64,000 nt of DNA, taken from contig CAVOLB010000051.1 in the NCBI GenBank assembly GCA_963696655.1, positions 1-64,000 of the forward strand, given 5' to 3'. The stretch comes from Hypericibacter sp963696655 (GTDB lineage: Bacteria; Pseudomonadota; Alphaproteobacteria; Dongiales; Dongiaceae). The notes beneath the pieces were generated by a model. It was not told the origin of the DNA. It searched no databases and was given only the letters and a program-made list of their open reading frames with translations. How positions within the stretch are numbered: the first letter of the stretch is position 1; every line of letters starts with the position of its first letter. Below are positions 1 to 7,553 of this stretch, in pieces. Made by a program: the position numbers and the translations under genes.

Positions 1-127
1 AGGGGGAGGCTGGGGTGGGGGGTGGCCACAAACTCGATGCAGACTTTGTTCACGCGGCGCAGGGCTCTTCCGTCATCGCGTTCTACGATCACCCCCCACC
101 CTAACCTCCCCCTCAAGGGGGGAGGGG
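1..127. repeat. Dispersed GC-rich repeat, copy 1 (left end cut by window)
   Basis: This G/C-homopolymer-rich stretch matches 6104-6245 in the same orientation. Shared blocks are AGGGGGAGGCTGGGGTGGGG at the left, ACTCGATGC and GTTCAC inside, and CCCCCCACCCTNACCTCCCC at the right. The two ends are approximately inverted complements of each other, so the unit looks like a miniature inverted-repeat element of about 140 bp. The left terminal part of this copy is outside the window. No coding capacity is credible. Confidence 0.75.
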
Positions 128-277
128 ATAAGACAAAGCGGTGATCAGGCGGAGAGGGTGATGAGAGGAGTTCGGTTTTGCGATCTCATGTCGGGGGGCA
201 ACAGAATGCGATTTCTGCGTTCGCAGTCCGGGCTCTACATAAGCTCGTAGAAACCTCAACCGGACAGCCGTGGACTT

Positions 278-319
278 GATCCGGCGATCCAGGGGCTGGA
301 AGGACTGGATTGCCGGATC
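278..319. repeat. Short dispersed palindromic repeat
   Basis: GATCCGGCGATCCA (278-291) faces TGGATTGCCGGATC (306-319): 14-bp inverted arms with one mismatch and a 14-nt loop. Repeats of this kind are common between genes in alphaproteobacteria and produce the spurious peptide VIAGLDPAIQ on one strand, which is readable here. I treat it as an intergenic repeat, not as coding sequence. Confidence 0.6.
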
Positions 320-368
320 TAGTCCGGCAATGACAGCAAACGACGGGGATGGAGAAGGGAGTCGATCC

Positions 369-779
369 ATGAGCATCATCGGTGCAACCCGTCAGCGGGG
401 CGTCTCTTTCGGCGCGGCCGACTGGCTCTGCCTCGCGGCCGCGCCGACCTTCGCCATCATGGCGCTGCTGACGGGCGTTCTTGGCGACGGCCCGGCGGAC
501 ATGATCTGCTCGGCCGCGCATGGCGGGTCGCCCCTCGGCGGCATGGTCCCGATGTATGGGCTGATGAGCGCCTTCCATGCGCCGCCGTGGCTGAGGCTGA
601 TCGCCCGCCGGTGGCGCGCTGCCCGCGGATTCTCAAGACCATCGAGCGGGCTCCCGGTTTCCGAGCCCGCCGTCCCGAGGAACGCGGCCGGCAGCGCTTG
701 GGGATCAGCCCGATATCCGCAGCCAGGCTCGTGGCCGACTAGGCGCGCTGCCCCGCGGCTTCCAGGATCAGATTCGTGA
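369..779 (+). CDS. Small membrane protein, unknown function; 3' end doubtful
   Basis: The ATG at 369 follows a good ribosome site (GGAGAAGGGAG). The product begins MSIIGATRQRG and has one clear hydrophobic segment (about residues 20-37) and a second weaker one ending in MSAFHAPPWLRLIARR (about residues 64-79). That second motif resembles small uncharacterised membrane proteins of alphaproteobacteria. After roughly residue 85 the sequence becomes arginine/proline/serine rich, unlike the start, and its end overlaps the convergent hydrolase gene by 41 nt. The authentic protein is probably about 90 residues, and a frameshift near 630-650 may have extended it. No function can be assigned. Confidence 0.5.
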   Translation: MSIIGATRQRGVSFGAADWLCLAAAPTFAIMALLTGVLGDGPADMICSAAHGGSPLGGMVPMYGLMSAFHAPPWLRLIARRWRAARGFSRPSSGLPVSEPAVPRNAAGSAWGSARYPQPGSWPTRRAAPRLPGSDS

Positions 780-1518
780 TCTCGTCAGGATGGGAGATCA
801 GCGACAGATGGCTGGCCTTGACCTCGATGGTCTTGGCGCCCATGCGCTTGGCCATGAAACGCTCGAGGTTGGGATCGATCGTCCGGTCTTCGGTCGAGAC
901 GGCATAGAAGCTCGGCTTCGACCGCCAGGCCGCCTGCGTGGTCTTGCCCGTGAGCAGCGCCTTCTGGAACGGCATCTGGACCGCGTAGAGGACCTTCGCC
1001 TTCGCTGCCGGCAGATCGCCCGCGAAATCGCGCAGGAAGGCGGCCTCGCCGAGGCGCCCCTCGTCGCCGTCGAAGAGGATGCCGGCGGTCGCCGGCGGCG
1101 TGGGAAAGGTCTTGGCCAGCGTCGTGTAGTCTTCGCCCGCATCCGGCGCCCGCGCGGCCACATAGACGAGCGCCGAGACGTTGGGATGCATGCCGGCCTC
1201 GGTGACGATCATCCCGGAAAAGGAATGGCCGACCAGGACTGTCGGGCCGTCCTGGCGCGCCAACACGCGCTCGGCCGAGGCGACCGCCTCGGGCAGCGTC
1301 GTCAAAGGGTTCTGCACGGCCGTGACGTTGAGCCCCGCCGCCTGCAATCGGGCGATCACCTCGGACCAGCAGGATCCGTCGGCGAAGAGCCCATGCACGT
1401 GGACGATGTTGCGGGCCCGGACAGGTGCCGCGTTGGCGGCCGTGCCGCGGGCGGCGATCAACGAAGCGGCCGCACCGGCAACCAGGGCGGCCGAGAAAGC
1501 GCGTCTGCTGAGCGTCAT
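739..1518 (-). CDS. Tat-exported alpha/beta hydrolase
   Basis: The 259-aa product starts with a twin-arginine signal (SRRAFS, then an Ala-rich hydrophobic stretch), predicting export in folded form. The mature part is a compact alpha/beta hydrolase: an oxyanion-loop HVHGLFADG near residues 40-48, a nucleophile elbow GHSFSG with Ser near residue 98, and a C-terminal catalytic His in KASHLSLISHPDE. It resembles the small esterase-like hydrolases that act on unknown esters or amides. It stands alone on the minus strand and converges with the small gene at 369. The substrate cannot be deduced. Confidence 0.85.
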   Translation of the reverse strand: MTLSRRAFSAALVAGAAASLIAARGTAANAAPVRARNIVHVHGLFADGSCWSEVIARLQAAGLNVTAVQNPLTTLPEAVASAERVLARQDGPTVLVGHSFSGMIVTEAGMHPNVSALVYVAARAPDAGEDYTTLAKTFPTPPATAGILFDGDEGRLGEAAFLRDFAGDLPAAKAKVLYAVQMPFQKALLTGKTTQAAWRSKPSFYAVSTEDRTIDPNLERFMAKRMGAKTIEVKASHLSLISHPDEITNLILEAAGQRA

Positions 1519-2099
1519 GATGCTGTTCCTTTCATCGCAGGGTTTGTGGAAGAGTTCCGCTGCCCGGCGAGGTCGCCATGGCGGCGGGCCGATGGTCGAG
1601 ATGTCGATGTCGCGCCGTTGCTCACCGCGTTTCCGTCAGGCCGTGGCAATCCCCCTCCCACCGCGCCATTCATGAGCTCATTCGGCCTGCGGCAGCGATC
1701 ATGTCGGGAGCCGATCGAGGATGCGAGTGAGGATCGGCCGCCCGTGGAACGAAACGCCCTTTTCCGCCGGGGCCAGGATGCGGCCTCGATCGCCCTTCAT
1801 CGACCGCGTGCTGGGGCTTTCCGCGAACGGCAAGGTGAGAAAGGCAAGTCGTTTCGATGACATTCTCGTTATGGAGCGCCGTTGCCGCGCGAGTCAGGGG
1901 CAGGGCTCCGCACAGCGACGCCACGGTCAAACGCCGGCTTAGCGGCTCATGCGCACCGAGATCCGAAGCGAATGGGCCGCCGGTATGGCAATATCGGGGT
2001 GACATCGACGTTTGAGGGATGGGCCGGATCGGACCTGGCGGCTTGTCCTGGCGTCCGCGGGCGTCGCCGGAGAGGTCCTTTGCGCGGAGATCGGATGCG
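1519..2099. other. Intergenic stretch, nothing recognised
   Basis: About 580 bp separate the divergently oriented hydrolase and decarboxylase genes. Short open frames occur on both strands, but none has a recognisable domain or a convincing ribosome site. The region must hold promoters for both neighbours; I could not pick convincing elements. Confidence 0.5.
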
Positions 2100-4457
2100 A
2101 TGGACTTCTTTCGACGTTTTACGCTGCTGGTGTGCGCCCGGGCGTTCGCCCCCGACGATCTGGAGGGGCTGCGGGTTCAGCACATAACCACTGAGGTCGA
2201 GAAGCTCGGTTTCGAAGTGGTGCGTGCACCGCGGATCGAGGATGCCGAGATCGCGGTTCAGACCGATGCGGCGATCGGCTGCATCCTGGTCGACTGGGGC
2301 AAGGGCGGGCCCGAGGGCAAGACCACCTCGCTGATCAATCTGATGCGCCGGCGCGGCCTGGAGATGCCGATCGTCCTCCTGGTCCGGCGCAAGCGCTTCG
2401 AGGATATCCCGGTCGAGATCATGGATTTCATCGACGGTTATGTTTTCCTGGCCGAGGAGACGCCCGAATTCATCGCTAAATCGCTGGTCAGCCGCATCAA
2501 GCAATATGCCGAGACCCTGAAGACCCCGTTCTTCGGCGCGCTGGTGGACTACGCCGAGGAGGGCAACCAGCTCTGGACCTGCCCGGGGCACAATGGCGGC
2601 ATCTTCTACAATCGCAGCCCGATCGGGCGGATTTTCGTCGAGCATCTCGGTGAGGCGGTGTTCCGCGACGATCTCGACAATTCCGTGGTGGAGCTGGGCG
2701 ACCTGCTGACGCATGAGGGGCCGGCGCTGAAGGCCCAGCAGGAGGCGGCGGCCATTTTCGGTGCCGAGAAGACCTATTTCGTTCTCAACGGCACCTCGGC
2801 CTCCAACAAGATCGTGCTGTCGGCGCTGGTCGCCCAGGACGATCTGGTGCTGTTCGACCGCAACAATCACAAGGCGGTTCACCACGGCGCGCTGTTGCTG
2901 GGTGGCGGCATCCCGATCTATCTCGAGGCCAACCGCAATGCCCATGGGCTGATCGGGCCGATCCATCGCGACGCCCTTGACGAGACGGCGATCCGCGAGC
3001 GGATCCGCGCCAACCCCCTGATCAAGGATCCCGAGGCGTGGCGGCGTCCGCGGCCGTTCCGGGTCGCGGTGATCGAGCAATGCACCTATGACGGCACGAT
3101 CTACAACGTGGAGATGATCCTCGGCGCGATCGGACATCTGTGCGACTACATTCTGTTCGACGAGGCCTGGGCCGGATTCATGAAGTTCCATCCGCTCTTC
3201 GCCGGCTGCTTCGCCATGGGCCTGAAGGAGCTCGGGCCGGATGCCCCGGGCATCATTGCCACCCAGTCGACCCACAAGCAGCTCGCCGGCTTCTCCCAGG
3301 CTTCGCAGATCCATGTGAAGGACCGCCATATCGCGGGGCAGGCCCGGCGCGTCGAGCATCGCCGGTTCAACGAGAGCTTCCTGCTGCACGCCTCGACCTC
3401 GCCCTTCTACCCCCTGTTCGCGTCGCTGGATGTCGGTGCACAGATGATGCGCGGGCGCTCGGGCGAGGTGTTGTGGGATGACACGGTCCGCCTCGGCATC
3501 GAGATCCGCAAGAAAGTCCGGGCGATCCGCCGCGAGTTCGAGGAGAAGGAGCAAAGTCCGGAGCGGCGCTGGTTCTTCGATCCCTTCGTGCCCGACAGGG
3601 CGAGGGTGGCGGCTCGGACGGCCGGCCAGGAGGACCAGGAGGTGCCGTGGGAGGAGGTGCCGACCGACGAGCTGGCGACGCAGGCCCGCCACTGGGCGCT
3701 GGCGCCCGGCGCCCGCTGGCATGGCTTCTCCCATGTCGGCGAGCATTATGCCATGACCGACCCGAACAAGCTCACGCTGCTGACGCCGGGCTTCGATCGG
3801 GCGACCGGCGCGTATGATCGCTTCGGCGTTCCGGCCCCCGTGGTCGCCGAGTTCCTCCGCGCGAACCGGGTCGTTCCCGAGAAGAACGATCTGAACTCGC
3901 TGCTGTTCCTGTTGACGCCCGGCGTCGAATCGAGCAAGGCGGGCACCTTGTTGAGCACGCTGGTGGCGTTCAAGCGCCACCATGACGACAATGACCTGCT
4001 CGACGAGGTCATCCCCGAATTCGTCCGCCGCCGCCCCGGCCGCTATGGCGGCCGACGGCTGCGCGATCTGTGCCAGGAGATGCATGCCTTTTATCGCGAG
4101 GCCGGGGTGAGCGCGCTGCAGCGGGCGCAGTTCGCGCCCGAACATCTGCCCCGGATGGCCATGCTGCCGCATGAGGCGGCATGGCAGCTCACCCGGAACA
4201 AGGTCGATTATCTGCCCCTCGATCGGGTCGACGGGCGCATCGCCACCACCCTGTTCGTGGTCTATCCGCCCGGCATCGCGACGATCGTCCCCGGCGAGCG
4301 GCTCGACGAGCGGGCACGACCGATGCTCGACTACCTGACGATGTTCGAGCGCGCCGCCAATCTGTTTCCCGGCTTCGAGACCGAGATTCAAGGGATCTAC
4401 CGCGAGATCGCGCCCGACGGCTCGGTCCGCTTCCACACCTATGTCGTACGCGAATAG
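2100..4457 (+). CDS. Orn/Lys/Arg decarboxylase (PLP fold type I, bacterial inducible type)
   Basis: The 785-aa product has the layout of the large bacterial basic amino-acid decarboxylases (AdiA/CadA/SpeF type, 710-760 aa): an N-terminal wing domain (about residues 1-125), then the aminotransferase-like PLP core and a C-terminal domain. The start WTCPGHNGG and the PLP-lysine motif STHKQLAGFSQ, with Lys393 making the Schiff base, are clear. The enzyme converts a basic amino acid to its polyamine or diamine plus CO2. Ornithine, lysine or arginine cannot be separated by eye; the length favours arginine decarboxylase. I chose the ATG at 2100 because residues upstream are low-complexity and family members begin close to this point. 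A GNAT acetyltransferase follows after 12 nt. Confidence 0.88.
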   Translation: MDFFRRFTLLVCARAFAPDDLEGLRVQHITTEVEKLGFEVVRAPRIEDAEIAVQTDAAIGCILVDWGKGGPEGKTTSLINLMRRRGLEMPIVLLVRRKRFEDIPVEIMDFIDGYVFLAEETPEFIAKSLVSRIKQYAETLKTPFFGALVDYAEEGNQLWTCPGHNGGIFYNRSPIGRIFVEHLGEAVFRDDLDNSVVELGDLLTHEGPALKAQQEAAAIFGAEKTYFVLNGTSASNKIVLSALVAQDDLVLFDRNNHKAVHHGALLLGGGIPIYLEANRNAHGLIGPIHRDALDETAIRERIRANPLIKDPEAWRRPRPFRVAVIEQCTYDGTIYNVEMILGAIGHLCDYILFDEAWAGFMKFHPLFAGCFAMGLKELGPDAPGIIATQSTHKQLAGFSQASQIHVKDRHIAGQARRVEHRRFNESFLLHASTSPFYPLFASLDVGAQMMRGRSGEVLWDDTVRLGIEIRKKVRAIRREFEEKEQSPERRWFFDPFVPDRARVAARTAGQEDQEVPWEEVPTDELATQARHWALAPGARWHGFSHVGEHYAMTDPNKLTLLTPGFDRATGAYDRFGVPAPVVAEFLRANRVVPEKNDLNSLLFLLTPGVESSKAGTLLSTLVAFKRHHDDNDLLDEVIPEFVRRRPGRYGGRRLRDLCQEMHAFYREAGVSALQRAQFAPEHLPRMAMLPHEAAWQLTRNKVDYLPLDRVDGRIATTLFVVYPPGIATIVPGERLDERARPMLDYLTMFERAANLFPGFETEIQGIYREIAPDGSVRFHTYVVRE

Positions 4458-4465
4458 GCAGGGCC

Positions 4466-5086
4466 CGGCATGCCCGCGACGCCGATGAATATCCTGGTTC
4501 GCGCCTCGACGGACGCGGACGTGCCGGCGATGCTCGCCATCTATCGCCACCACACCACGCGGGGGCTCGGCGACCTCGGCGCCTATGAGGCGGCACCGCT
4601 CGAGGAAGAGGATCTGAAGCGGCGGCGCAAGAACATGCGCAAGAGCCGTCTGCCGCATCTGGTCGCGGAAGTGCAAGGCACCATCGCCGGCTACGCCTAT
4701 GCCGTGCCGTTCCGCAAGCGCCCCGCCTATCGCTATACGCTCAAGCATTCCATCTATACCCACCACGAATTCGTCAATTCCGGCATCGGGCGGACCCTGC
4801 TGCCGGCCCTGATGGAGGCCTGCGCCGCCGCCGGCTATCGCCAGCTCATCGGCTATATCGACGCCGCGAACACGCCGTCCCTGCGGCTTCACGAGAGCCT
4901 GGGTTTCGTCCGTGTCGGGCTGTTGCCCGCGGTCAGCTACAAGTTCGGCCAGTGGGGCGACAGCGTCATGATGCAACGGGCGCTGGGCCCGGGTGCCAGC
5001 TCGCCGCCGGGACCCTGGGCGGCGACGCCGTCTCCCAATACCGACCCGGTCCCGCCGCCGCGCGACCCCGGCGATCCGGCATCCTG
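4466..5086. repeat. Gene-sized duplication, copy A
   Basis: About 620 bp, almost exactly the GNAT coding sequence, recur at 10248-10868 in the same orientation with only scattered, mostly silent, differences. Similarity stops within a few bases of the start and of the stop codon in both copies. Copy A sits 12 nt behind the decarboxylase and is the likelier parent. Confidence 0.9.
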
Positions 5087-5087
5087 A
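4470..5087 (+). CDS. GNAT family N-acetyltransferase (phosphinothricin-acetyltransferase-like), copy A
   Basis: The 205-aa protein has a GNAT fold. It opens ILVRASTDADVPAMLAIYRH, as in the Pat/MnaT subgroup, and has the acetyl-CoA pyrophosphate loop region HHEFVNSGIGRTLL (about residues 92-105) and the C-terminal strand/helix NTPSLRLHESLGFVRVG. It should transfer an acetyl group from acetyl-CoA to an amine of a small molecule. The tail after about residue 172 is Pro/Gly rich and probably disordered. It follows the decarboxylase by 12 nt, so the pair is probably one transcript, and the amine product of the decarboxylase is a conceivable substrate (inference). A near-identical second copy begins at 10252. 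Confidence 0.85.
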   Translation: MPATPMNILVRASTDADVPAMLAIYRHHTTRGLGDLGAYEAAPLEEEDLKRRRKNMRKSRLPHLVAEVQGTIAGYAYAVPFRKRPAYRYTLKHSIYTHHEFVNSGIGRTLLPALMEACAAAGYRQLIGYIDAANTPSLRLHESLGFVRVGLLPAVSYKFGQWGDSVMMQRALGPGASSPPGPWAATPSPNTDPVPPPRDPGDPAS

Positions 5088-5105
5088 CCTTTTGGCCGGG
5101 CTCCA

Positions 5106-5160
5106 TTTATTTGAATCAGAGCAAGATTCACGGATCGGCTCGATTCAGGCCGATCCGATC
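5106..5160. repeat. Dispersed hairpin repeat, copy 1
   Basis: TTTGAATCAGAGCAAGATTC is followed by the hairpin GGATCGGC-(9 nt)-GCCGATCC and an outer arm near CCGCTCT. The same design occurs in reverse orientation at 13139-13200. It is an intergenic repeat between the GNAT gene and the ArsR gene; it could also end the decarboxylase-GNAT transcript, though no T-run follows. Confidence 0.6.
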
Positions 5161-5183
5161 CCGCTCTGCCGGCGCGCCCGGGC

Positions 5184-5234
5184 TTGACAAAGGGCGCGGC
5201 CGTTCGTGATAGTTCACCACATGGTGAACTATCA
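5184..5234 (+). promoter_or_regulatory. Promoter and operator of the arsR-SRPBCC pair; likely leaderless transcript
   Basis: A perfect 12-bp inverted repeat, TGATAGTTCACC (5207-5218) and GGTGAACTATCA (5223-5234) with a 4-nt spacer, spans the ATG at 5221. TTGACA (5184-5189) lies 18 bp before GATAGT (5208-5213), a fair -35/-10 pair. Transcription would then begin at about 5220, giving a leaderless or nearly leaderless mRNA. A dimeric ArsR regulator bound to the palindrome would cover both the -10 element and the start codon, so autorepression is expected (inference). Confidence 0.65.
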
Positions 5235-5577
5235 GGAGCGGCTGAACCGGACTTTTGCCGCGCTGGTCGATCCGACCCGGCGCGCGATCCTGGCGCGGCT
5301 CGAGCGCGACGAGGACGGCGCCTCGGTCAGCGAGCTGGCGGAACCCTTCGCGATCAAGCTGCCAGCGGTGATGAAGCATCTCGAGGTGCTCGACGAGGCG
5401 GGGCTGATCACGCGGTCGAAGCGGGGTCGGGTCGTGACGGTGCGGCTCTCGCCGCAACCCATGAAGGAGGCGATGGACTGGCTCCACCGCTATGAGCGCT
5501 TCTGGACCGACAGGTTGGATCGGCTCGCCGCCTATGTGGAGCGCCAGGAGAAGGAAGCGAGGAGAAAGAAGCGATGA
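5221..5577 (+). CDS. ArsR-family winged-helix regulator (SRPBCC-linked type)
   Basis: The 118-aa product, starting MVNYQERLNRTFAALVDPTR, is a winged-helix repressor. The DPTRRAILARL motif and recognition helix region LPAVMKHLEVLDEAGLI are those of the ArsR subgroup usually paired with AHA1/SRPBCC proteins. It has no Cys metal site, so it is not an arsenic sensor despite the family name. It overlaps the next gene by 4 nt (ATGA), so the two are translationally coupled. The start at 5221 is preferred to an upstream codon because the operator palindrome and the -10 element end there. Confidence 0.85.
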   Translation: MVNYQERLNRTFAALVDPTRRAILARLERDEDGASVSELAEPFAIKLPAVMKHLEVLDEAGLITRSKRGRVVTVRLSPQPMKEAMDWLHRYERFWTDRLDRLAAYVERQEKEARRKKR

Positions 5578-6035
5578 CCAGCCTCACCCTCACGCGCCGG
5601 CTCAGGGCGCGGCCCGCGATCGTGTTCGACGCACTTACCACGCCCGTGGGCATCGCCGCCTGGTGGGGTCCGGATGGTGGGCCGGTCCTGCTGGCCGAAA
5701 CCGATCTGCGCGTCGGCGGCCGGTTCCGGGTCCGCTTCCGCATGCTCGACGGCAGCGAGCATGAGAGCAGCGGCGAATATCTCGAGATCGTCAGGCCCGA
5801 GCGGCTGGCGATGAGCTGGCGCTGGGCGGGCAACGAGGATCCCGGCGAATCGCGCCTGGAGTTCAGGCTCCGGGCCATCGCGCAGGGCACCGAGCTCACC
5901 TTGACCCATTCGCGCCTGCACGACGAGGACACCCGCCGCAGTCACGAGCAAGGCTGGAACGGCGCGCTCGACAAGCTCGCGCGTCATCTCGAGGCCGAGT
6001 CCAAGCGCGTCGATGGGGGAGGGGCGTCGTCATGA
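5574..6035 (+). CDS. SRPBCC / AHA1-domain protein
   Basis: The 153-aa protein has the START-like fold of the AHA1 family: an N-terminal LTRRLRARPAIVFDAL strand/helix, the WWGPDG motif near residues 30-35 and a C-terminal helix with EQGWNGALDKLARHLE. Such proteins form a hydrophobic pocket and probably bind or act on a lipophilic small molecule; the bacterial members coupled to ArsR regulators have no settled function. It overlaps arsR by 4 nt. Its final residues run into the repeat-rich spacer before the next gene. Confidence 0.85.
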   Translation: MTSLTLTRRLRARPAIVFDALTTPVGIAAWWGPDGGPVLLAETDLRVGGRFRVRFRMLDGSEHESSGEYLEIVRPERLAMSWRWAGNEDPGESRLEFRLRAIAQGTELTLTHSRLHDEDTRRSHEQGWNGALDKLARHLEAESKRVDGGGASS

Positions 6036-6103
6036 CTCGGCCCAACGCACTCGACAGGAGCGTTCCAGACGCATGCCGTATAAATGCGGCCTCACTTTCT
6101 TCA

Positions 6104-6245
6104 CCTCCCCCCTTGAGGGGGAGGCTGGGGTGGGGGGTGGCCACAGTCTCGATGCCGGCGCGCGTTCACACGATAGAAGGTTCCTTCTCGTGTCGCGCTC
6201 TTCGATCTCCCCCCACCCTGACCTCCCCCTCGAGGGGGGAGGGGA
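6104..6245. repeat. Dispersed GC-rich repeat, copy 2 (complete)
   Basis: This complete copy of the repeat at 1-127 runs from CCTCCCCCCTTGAGGGGGAGG (6105 on) to CCTCCCCCTCGAGGGGGGAGG (ending near 6242). The two ends are inverted complements over about 22 bp, giving a miniature inverted-repeat layout. It lies between the SRPBCC gene and an MFS gene and would form a large hairpin in RNA, so it may also attenuate read-through. Confidence 0.75.
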
Positions 6246-6321
6246 CTGAAGCGAGTTCCTGGTCGACGGCAACAGAATGGCCTGCGGCCGCCCAGGGGCG
6301 GACACCGAACGGAGACGCTGA

Positions 6322-7539
6322 ATGATCAATGCGCATTACCGCTGGGTGATCGTCGCGGCCGGCGGGCTGCTCGGGTGCGTGGCGATGGGCGCGATGTTCT
6401 CGCTGCCCGTCTTCCTGCGGCCGATCGCGGAGGAGACGGGGTGGTCGGTGGCGGGCATCTCGAGCGCCATGACCATCGGCTTTCTGGCGATGGCCTTCGG
6501 CAGCATGGTCTGGGGCAGCCTGTCGGACCGGCTGGGGCCCCGCTTCGTCGTGATCGCCGGCTCCGCCATTCTCGCCGCGAGCCTGGCGCTCGCCAGCCGT
6601 GCGAGTTCGTTGATCGAGTTCCAGCTCATCTTCGGTCTCTTCGTGGGGCTGGGCACCGCCGGCATCTTCGCGCCGATGATGGCTTGCGTGGCGGGCTGGT
6701 TCGACACGCATCGCAGCCTCGCCGTCTCGCTGGTGTCGGCCGGCATGGGCATGGCGCCGATGACCATGTCGCCCTTCGCGGCCTGGCTGATCGAGCGCCA
6801 TGACTGGCGGACCTCGCTGCTCGTCATCGCCGCTCTTGCGGCGGCCATCATGATTCCGGTCTCGTTCCTGGTGCGCCGTCCGCCGGGGCTCGCGGACGGT
6901 CCTGCCGCCAGCACGGCCGGCGCTGCGCCCGAGCCCGCCATGACGATGAGCCAGGCCCTGCGCTCGCCGCAGTTCATCGTCCTGATGCTGACCGGGTTCT
7001 TCTGCTGCGCCACCCATTCGGGCCCGATCTTCCACACGGTGAGCTATGCCGTGACCTGCGGCATCCCGCTGATCGCCGCGGTCTCGATCTATAGCGTCGA
7101 GGGGCTGGCCGGCATGGGCGGGCGCATCGCCTTCGGCCTCATGGGCGACCGGTTCGGGGCGAAGCGCGTGCTGGTGGTGGGCCTGCTGCTCCAGGCCTTC
7201 GGCGCGCTCGGCTACTTCTTCGTGCACCAGCTCTCGGGTTTCTATGCCGTGGCGGTGGTGTTCGGCTTCATCTATGCCGGCATCATGCCGCTCTATGCGG
7301 TGCTGATCCGCGAGAACTTTCCCTTGCGCATGCTGGGGACCGTGACCGGCGGCATCATGATGGCGAACAGCCTCGGCATGGCGACGGGGCCGCTCGCGGG
7401 CGGCCTCATCTATGACAGCTTCGCCAGCTACAGTTGGCTCTATGTCGGTGCCTGGGGCCTTGGCATCGGCGCCTTCCTGATCGCCATGACCTTCAAGCCT
7501 TTCCCCAAGGCGCAGCCTGTCCCCGTGGCGGCGGAATGA
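6322..7539 (+). CDS. MFS transporter, monocarboxylate/oxalate-formate type
   Basis: This 405-aa membrane protein has the twelve-helix major facilitator pattern. The cytoplasmic loop motif GSLSDRLGPR is near residues 68-77 and is repeated in the second half as GLMGDRFGAKR. The N-terminal YRWVIVAAGGLLGCVAMG and the long central loop are typical of the monocarboxylate porter and oxalate/formate antiporter branch. It probably carries an organic anion across the inner membrane. It is monocistronic, follows a repeat element, and converges with the next MFS gene, 14 bp away. Confidence 0.85.
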   Translation: MINAHYRWVIVAAGGLLGCVAMGAMFSLPVFLRPIAEETGWSVAGISSAMTIGFLAMAFGSMVWGSLSDRLGPRFVVIAGSAILAASLALASRASSLIEFQLIFGLFVGLGTAGIFAPMMACVAGWFDTHRSLAVSLVSAGMGMAPMTMSPFAAWLIERHDWRTSLLVIAALAAAIMIPVSFLVRRPPGLADGPAASTAGAAPEPAMTMSQALRSPQFIVLMLTGFFCCATHSGPIFHTVSYAVTCGIPLIAAVSIYSVEGLAGMGGRIAFGLMGDRFGAKRVLVVGLLLQAFGALGYFFVHQLSGFYAVAVVFGFIYAGIMPLYAVLIRENFPLRMLGTVTGGIMMANSLGMATGPLAGGLIYDSFASYSWLYVGAWGLGIGAFLIAMTFKPFPKAQPVPVAAE

Positions 7540-7553
7540 TCTTGCAGCGGGTG

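Noticed and set aside
113..379. Minus-strand open frame with VIAGLDPAIQ
   Set aside because: This peptide is the known by-product of a dispersed palindromic repeat.
1947..4976. Long open frame on the minus strand opposite the decarboxylase and GNAT genes
   Set aside because: It is a composition-driven antisense shadow in GC-rich DNA; the plus-strand proteins match known families.
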